8,316 nucleotides of DNA from Actinomycetota bacterium (lineage in GTDB: Bacteria; Actinomycetota; Thermoleophilia; Gaiellales; Gaiellaceae), in the NCBI GenBank assembly GCA_013694685.1, contig JACDBY010000357.1:1-8316 (forward strand). Reading direction: 5' to 3'. The notes below the pieces were generated by a model. It made no database searches and had not been told where the DNA came from. It worked only from the letters and a program-made list of their open reading frames with translations. Every line of letters begins with the position of its first letter. The stretch's first letter is position 1. Made by a program: the position numbers and the translations under genes. Of the stretch, positions 5,267 to 8,316 are shown piece by piece.

Positions 5267-7272
5267 TGTCGGGCGTCGTCGCCGAGGCGAGCACCGTCGT
5301 CACCACCCCCGCACTCTCACACCGCCCGTGGTGGCGGGGACAGCCCGTGCAGGTCGCCCTGGTGATCGCGGCGATGTGGCTCGCCTATCGCGCGCTCCGT
5401 CTCGAGTATCCCTGGCCCTCCCGGCTCGCCTGGGAGACCCTCCAGTTCGAGCTCGACCGGTTTCAGGTCTGGTTGATCGAGCAGCGCTCGGCCGAGGACA
5501 AGAACGTCGTGTTCGCCGTCTTCGACGGGTTCCGTGCGCTTATCGACGATCTGGTCCGCTGGCTCGAGGAGCTCCTCCTCTGGCTGACCTGGGTGGGGAC
5601 GGGGGCGGCCGGAACGCTCCTCGTCTGGCGGTTCGGCGGCCTCCGAGCGGCGCTGATCACGCTCGCCGCGTTCGCCCTCTTCGCCCTCACCGGGCTCTGG
5701 GCGGAGAGCGTCCAGACCCTGGCGCTGATGCTCGCCGCCGTCGGCCTCTCGCTCGCGGTCGGCATCCCGCTCGGGATCGCGGCGGGTCGCTCGCGGCAGG
5801 TCGCGCGGTTCCTCACGCCCGTCCTGGACGCCGCCCAGATCGTCCCGGCGTTCGCCTACCTGATGCCGGTCGTGATCCTCTTCTCTGTCGGCCCGGCCGC
5901 CGCCGTCGTGGCGACGATGGTGTACGCGATCCCACCCTCGGTGCGGATCACGGCGCTCGGCATCCGCGGCGTCCCGGTGAACACGGTCGAGGCGGCGGCC
6001 TCGATGGGCTCGACGCGGACGCAGATGCTGACCAAGGTGCAGCTGCCGCTCGCGCGGCGCATGGTGCTCCTCGGGGTGAACCAGACCATCCTGTTCGCGC
6101 TCTCGATGGTCGTGATCGCCGGTCTCATCGGCGGCGGCGGCCTCGGGGCCGTCGTCAACAGCGGCCTCTCCTCGACCCCGTCCGTGGCGCTCCTCGCCGG
6201 GCTCGTGATCGTCGTCATGGCGATCGCGCTCGACCGGGCCACCGAGGCGATCGCCGAGCGCACCGATCCTGCGCGCCGCCATCTCGACGCCGCCCGCCTG
6301 CGGATCGTCCGGCTGCAGACAGCCGCGGTCGCCGCAGGCATCGTCGTCGTCATCGCGGCTGCGAAGCTCGCGGGCGTCGGGAGCACCTACCCCGCCGCAG
6401 CGGGCGTCCGGCAGAGGACGGTGACCGCGCAGGAGTGGCTCCTCACCCGAATCCAGAGCGTGCTGGACTACGTGCAAGACCCGACGTCGTGGATCTTCTC
6501 CGTCACCGAGCCGACCGGGATCTTCATCCTTCAGAAGCTCCTGCTCCCGCTCCAGCAGTTTCTGGTCGAGGGGCCGTGGTTCACGACGCTCCTCGGGCTG
6601 ACCTTCGTGGCCTTCGTCGTCTCGGGGCTCCGGCCGGCGTTGACAACGTTCGTAATGCTCGGCGCGATCGGTGTCACGGGGGTGTGGGGGCTTGCGATGG
6701 ACACACTCTCGCAGGTGCTCGTCGCGACGCTCATCGCGGTGGTGATCGGTGTCGGCCTGGGGATCGCGGCGGCTGAGAGCAAGCTCGTCTCGAAGGCGAT
6801 GCGACCGGTGAACGACGTCCTGCAGACACTCCCGCAGCTCGTCTACATCATCCCGTTCATCTACCTGATGCCCGTCTCGATCGTCCCGGGGATCGTGGCC
6901 GGCGTGCTCTATGCGTTCCCGGTCGTCGTCCGGCTTGTGGAGCGCGGGCTCCACGACGTCGCGCCGCAATCGGTCGAGGCCGCGGGCGCATTCGGAGCGA
7001 CGCGCCGTCAGGTGCTGACGAAGGTAAAGATTCCGCTCGCCGGTGACGCGATCATGCTCGGCGTCAACCAGGGGATCATCATGGTGCTCGCCGTGGTCGT
7101 GATCGGCGGCCTCGTCGGCTCGGGCGGGCTCGGATACGAGGTCGCGCAGGGCCTCGTCCGCGGGTACTTCGGCCAGGGCGTGATCGCGTCGTTCGCGATC
7201 CTGGCGCTCGGGATCACGTTGGATCGGGTGACGCAGGGCACCCGCAAGGCACGGAAGGAGGGTCTCGGTTGA
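5266..7272 (+). CDS. proW: Glycine betaine-type ABC importer permease, two fused permease domains (668 aa)
   Basis: This membrane protein forms the whole translocation channel. ATG 5266 overlaps the previous stop (TGATG, 5264-5268), with GGAG at 5252-5255 as Shine-Dalgarno, indicating translational coupling. It has two homologous halves. Each has a membrane-rich entry region (half one about 62-150, half two about 386-480) and a binding-protein-dependent permease domain with an EAA loop: EAAASMGSTRTQMLTKVQLP from E242 and EAAGAFGATRRQVLTKVKIP from E571, 329 residues apart. Both are followed by LGVNQ and a glycine-rich GLIGGGGLG or GLVGSGGLG. Half one also shows the membrane segment LALMLAAVGLSLAVGIPLGI from 152. 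An extra hydrophobic segment lies near residues 27-42. Classical ProW/OpuAB has one such domain (about 280-350 residues) and dimerises; here both copies are in one chain. The symbol reflects family only. Confidence 0.93.
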   Translation: MSGVVAEASTVVTTPALSHRPWWRGQPVQVALVIAAMWLAYRALRLEYPWPSRLAWETLQFELDRFQVWLIEQRSAEDKNVVFAVFDGFRALIDDLVRWLEELLLWLTWVGTGAAGTLLVWRFGGLRAALITLAAFALFALTGLWAESVQTLALMLAAVGLSLAVGIPLGIAAGRSRQVARFLTPVLDAAQIVPAFAYLMPVVILFSVGPAAAVVATMVYAIPPSVRITALGIRGVPVNTVEAAASMGSTRTQMLTKVQLPLARRMVLLGVNQTILFALSMVVIAGLIGGGGLGAVVNSGLSSTPSVALLAGLVIVVMAIALDRATEAIAERTDPARRHLDAARLRIVRLQTAAVAAGIVVVIAAAKLAGVGSTYPAAAGVRQRTVTAQEWLLTRIQSVLDYVQDPTSWIFSVTEPTGIFILQKLLLPLQQFLVEGPWFTTLLGLTFVAFVVSGLRPALTTFVMLGAIGVTGVWGLAMDTLSQVLVATLIAVVIGVGLGIAAAESKLVSKAMRPVNDVLQTLPQLVYIIPFIYLMPVSIVPGIVAGVLYAFPVVVRLVERGLHDVAPQSVEAAGAFGATRRQVLTKVKIPLAGDAIMLGVNQGIIMVLAVVVIGGLVGSGGLGYEVAQGLVRGYFGQGVIASFAILALGITLDRVTQGTRKARKEGLG

Positions 7273-7301
7273 TCGACCACATCGAAAAGAACGGCGAACA
7301 G

Positions 7302-7308
7302 AAGGAGG
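7302..7308 (+). promoter_or_regulatory. Strong ribosome binding site AAGGAGG fixing the binding-protein start
   Basis: AAGGAGG lies five bases before ATG 7314. It is the strongest Shine-Dalgarno in the window and rules out the in-frame TTG 7269, which overlaps the permease stop. It may give the binding protein higher synthesis than the membrane subunits, as usual for importers that need an excess of binding protein. Confidence 0.8.
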
Positions 7309-7313
7309 ATCGG

Positions 7314-8282
7314 ATGCTCGATCGTCTCGACCGGAGGCGGCTTCGCCTCGCAGGTCTGGGCCTCGTGGTGGCGACGGCGCTCGTACTCGTGGCGGGGGCG
7401 GTCGCAGGGCCTCGCGCCGCGGCGTGCGGCGACGTCGTCCTGAACGAGAACTCGTGGGTGGGCTCCACAGCGAACGTCTACGTGATCAAGAACGTCCTCG
7501 AGACGAGGCTCAAGTGCAAGGTGAAGGTCCTCAACATCACCGAAGGACAGCCCGCGTTCCAGGCGATGGCGGACGGAAAGATCGACATCGTGCTGGAGGA
7601 CTGGCAGAACCTGCCGGGCACGCCGTACGAGAAGTCGAAGTCGGTCGTCAGCCTCGGGACGAACGGAATCACCGGCGTGATCGGCTGGTACATCCCGCGG
7701 TACCTGCTCCAGCAGTACCCGGCGATGAAGACCTGGCGCGGGATCAGGGGCAAGGAGTCGGTCTTCAAGTCACCGGAGTCCGGCTCGCAGGGGATGTTCC
7801 TCGGCGGCGATCCGTCGTACGTCCAGAAGGACAGGGCGCTGATCAAGGGTCTCGGCCTGAACCTCAAGCACGTCGTCGCAGGCGCCGAGCCTGCCCAGGT
7901 GGCGCGCTGGACGCAGCTCTACAAGCAGAAGAAGCCCATTCTCTTCTACTGGTACGACCCGCAGTACCTGAACGCCCAGTACCAGGTGGTGCAGGTGCAG
8001 CTGCCGAAGCGGACAGCGACCTGCAAGGACGACGAGAAGAAGGGCGGGGATCCCAAGCAGTACGCCTGCGCGTATCCCTCGTACCGGTTGGACAAGCTCG
8101 TGAGCAAGGAGTTTCTCGCGAGCGGCTCGCCGGCGCTCAAGCTGGTGCGCGCGTTCAAGTGGACCTCGAAGGATCAGAACGTCGTCGCGAACCTCATCTC
8201 GGGCAAGAAGCTGTCGAAGGACAAGGCGGCGGCTCAGTGGGTGAAGGCGAACGCCAAGACGGTGAATGCCTGGCTGAAGTGA
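7314..8282 (+). CDS. proX: Exported glycine betaine-type substrate-binding protein (OpuAC/ProX family)
   Basis: This 322-residue protein captures the solute outside the membrane and delivers it to the permease. The start is set by AAGGAGG upstream; 41 bases separate it from the permease stop. A signal peptide is clear: basic RLDRRRLR at 4-11, a hydrophobic core to about residue 32, then PRAAAC. Cleavage could be by signal peptidase I after AAA, or C38 could be a lipid anchor, though AAAC is a poor lipobox. The mature domain begins GDVVLNENSW and has the OpuAC pattern ADGKIDIVLEDW. Aromatic residues that could build the cation-binding cage include W48, W97, W125-Y126 and F211-Y212-W213-Y214. 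Four cysteines (38, 68, 237, 252) suggest two disulfides, which would argue against lipidation of C38. The family and operon place support betaine-like ligands; the exact one cannot be read from sequence. Confidence 0.9.
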   Translation: MLDRLDRRRLRLAGLGLVVATALVLVAGAVAGPRAAACGDVVLNENSWVGSTANVYVIKNVLETRLKCKVKVLNITEGQPAFQAMADGKIDIVLEDWQNLPGTPYEKSKSVVSLGTNGITGVIGWYIPRYLLQQYPAMKTWRGIRGKESVFKSPESGSQGMFLGGDPSYVQKDRALIKGLGLNLKHVVAGAEPAQVARWTQLYKQKKPILFYWYDPQYLNAQYQVVQVQLPKRTATCKDDEKKGGDPKQYACAYPSYRLDKLVSKEFLASGSPALKLVRAFKWTSKDQNVVANLISGKKLSKDKAAAQWVKANAKTVNAWLK

Positions 8283-8293
8283 TCTCCGGCGGT

Positions 8294-8316
8294 GGGCGGG
8301 GCATTGAGCCCCGCCC
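8294..8316 (+). terminator. Terminator hairpin of the importer operon
   Basis: GGGCGGGGC (8294-8302) and GCCCCGCCC (8308-8316) are perfect 9-bp arms around the loop ATTGA, starting 11 bases after the binding-protein stop. The window ends at the last stem base, so any following T tract is not visible. The very stable stem right after the last gene of the operon supports termination here. Confidence 0.75.

Noticed and set aside
5317..6969. A 550-codon - strand frame and a 482-codon + strand frame over the permease gene
   Set aside because: Both are charged or arginine-rich shadow translations. The permease frame has paired EAA loops and membrane segments, and couples to the previous gene through TGATG.
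7269..7313. TTG 7269 as start of the binding protein
   Set aside because: It overlaps the permease stop, puts a charged stretch ahead of the signal peptide, and ignores the AAGGAGG placed exactly for ATG 7314.
1..8316. CRISPR arrays, tRNA or rRNA genes, insertion sequences, riboswitches, phage or defence genes
   Set aside because: I found no regularly spaced repeats, cloverleaf or rRNA-like sequence, transposase or integrase motifs, or known aptamer cores. No gap between genes exceeds about 125 bases.

Overview
The window is GC-rich (by eye about two thirds G+C or more, with strong G/C preference at third codon positions) and every gene I accept lies on the + strand. Several features suggest an actinobacterium: GC-rich codon use, TAnnnT-type -10 elements placed just before start codons that lack a Shine-Dalgarno (leaderless-type starts), an EF-G-like second translation GTPase, and hairpins without long T tracts acting as gene separators. 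I suspect the deep Thermoleophilia/Gaiellales-like lineages from the style of the proteins. That is recollection-based inference; no rRNA or marker gene in the window settles it.

Layout. (1) 1-1762: the 3' five-sixths or so of an EF-G family GTPase, whose 5' end lies outside the window. (2) 1763-1886: a long near-perfect hairpin, then a short dyad rich in DnaA-box-like words, then a probable promoter. (3) 1887-2501: an uncharacterised protein with a four-cysteine, probably zinc-binding N-terminus. (4) 2502-2624: an intergenic stretch with nested inverted repeats and a GGGGAC-A-GTCCCC palindrome ending in a -10 element. (5) 2625-4175: an ALDH7/antiquitin-type aldehyde dehydrogenase. (6) 4166-4243: two tandem hairpins, the second an 11-bp perfect dyad whose downstream arm contains the -35 of a candidate promoter. 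(7) 4244-8282: a three-gene ABC importer operon of the ProU/OpuA quaternary-amine type, in the order ATPase, permease, binding protein. (8) 8294-8316: a strong terminator hairpin at the window edge.

How the genes work together. The last three genes form a complete importer for a compatible solute such as glycine betaine, proline betaine or choline: an exported binding protein, a permease with two fused permease halves, and an ATPase with a shortened CBS tail. The aldehyde dehydrogenase immediately upstream has the residues of the alpha-aminoadipic semialdehyde dehydrogenase group, relatives of which have also been reported to oxidise betaine aldehyde. A shared osmolyte role is therefore plausible but unproven, since the ATPase gene appears to have its own promoter. 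The EF-G-like gene and the zinc-binding protein look like separate units.

I see no CRISPR array, transposase, tRNA, rRNA or phage gene, and no wholly new multi-gene system. The points most worth attention are the dyad over the importer promoter, the fused double permease with a half-CBS ATPase, the altered NKxD motif in the EF-G-like GTPase, the run of leaderless-type starts, and the DnaA-box-like dyad.
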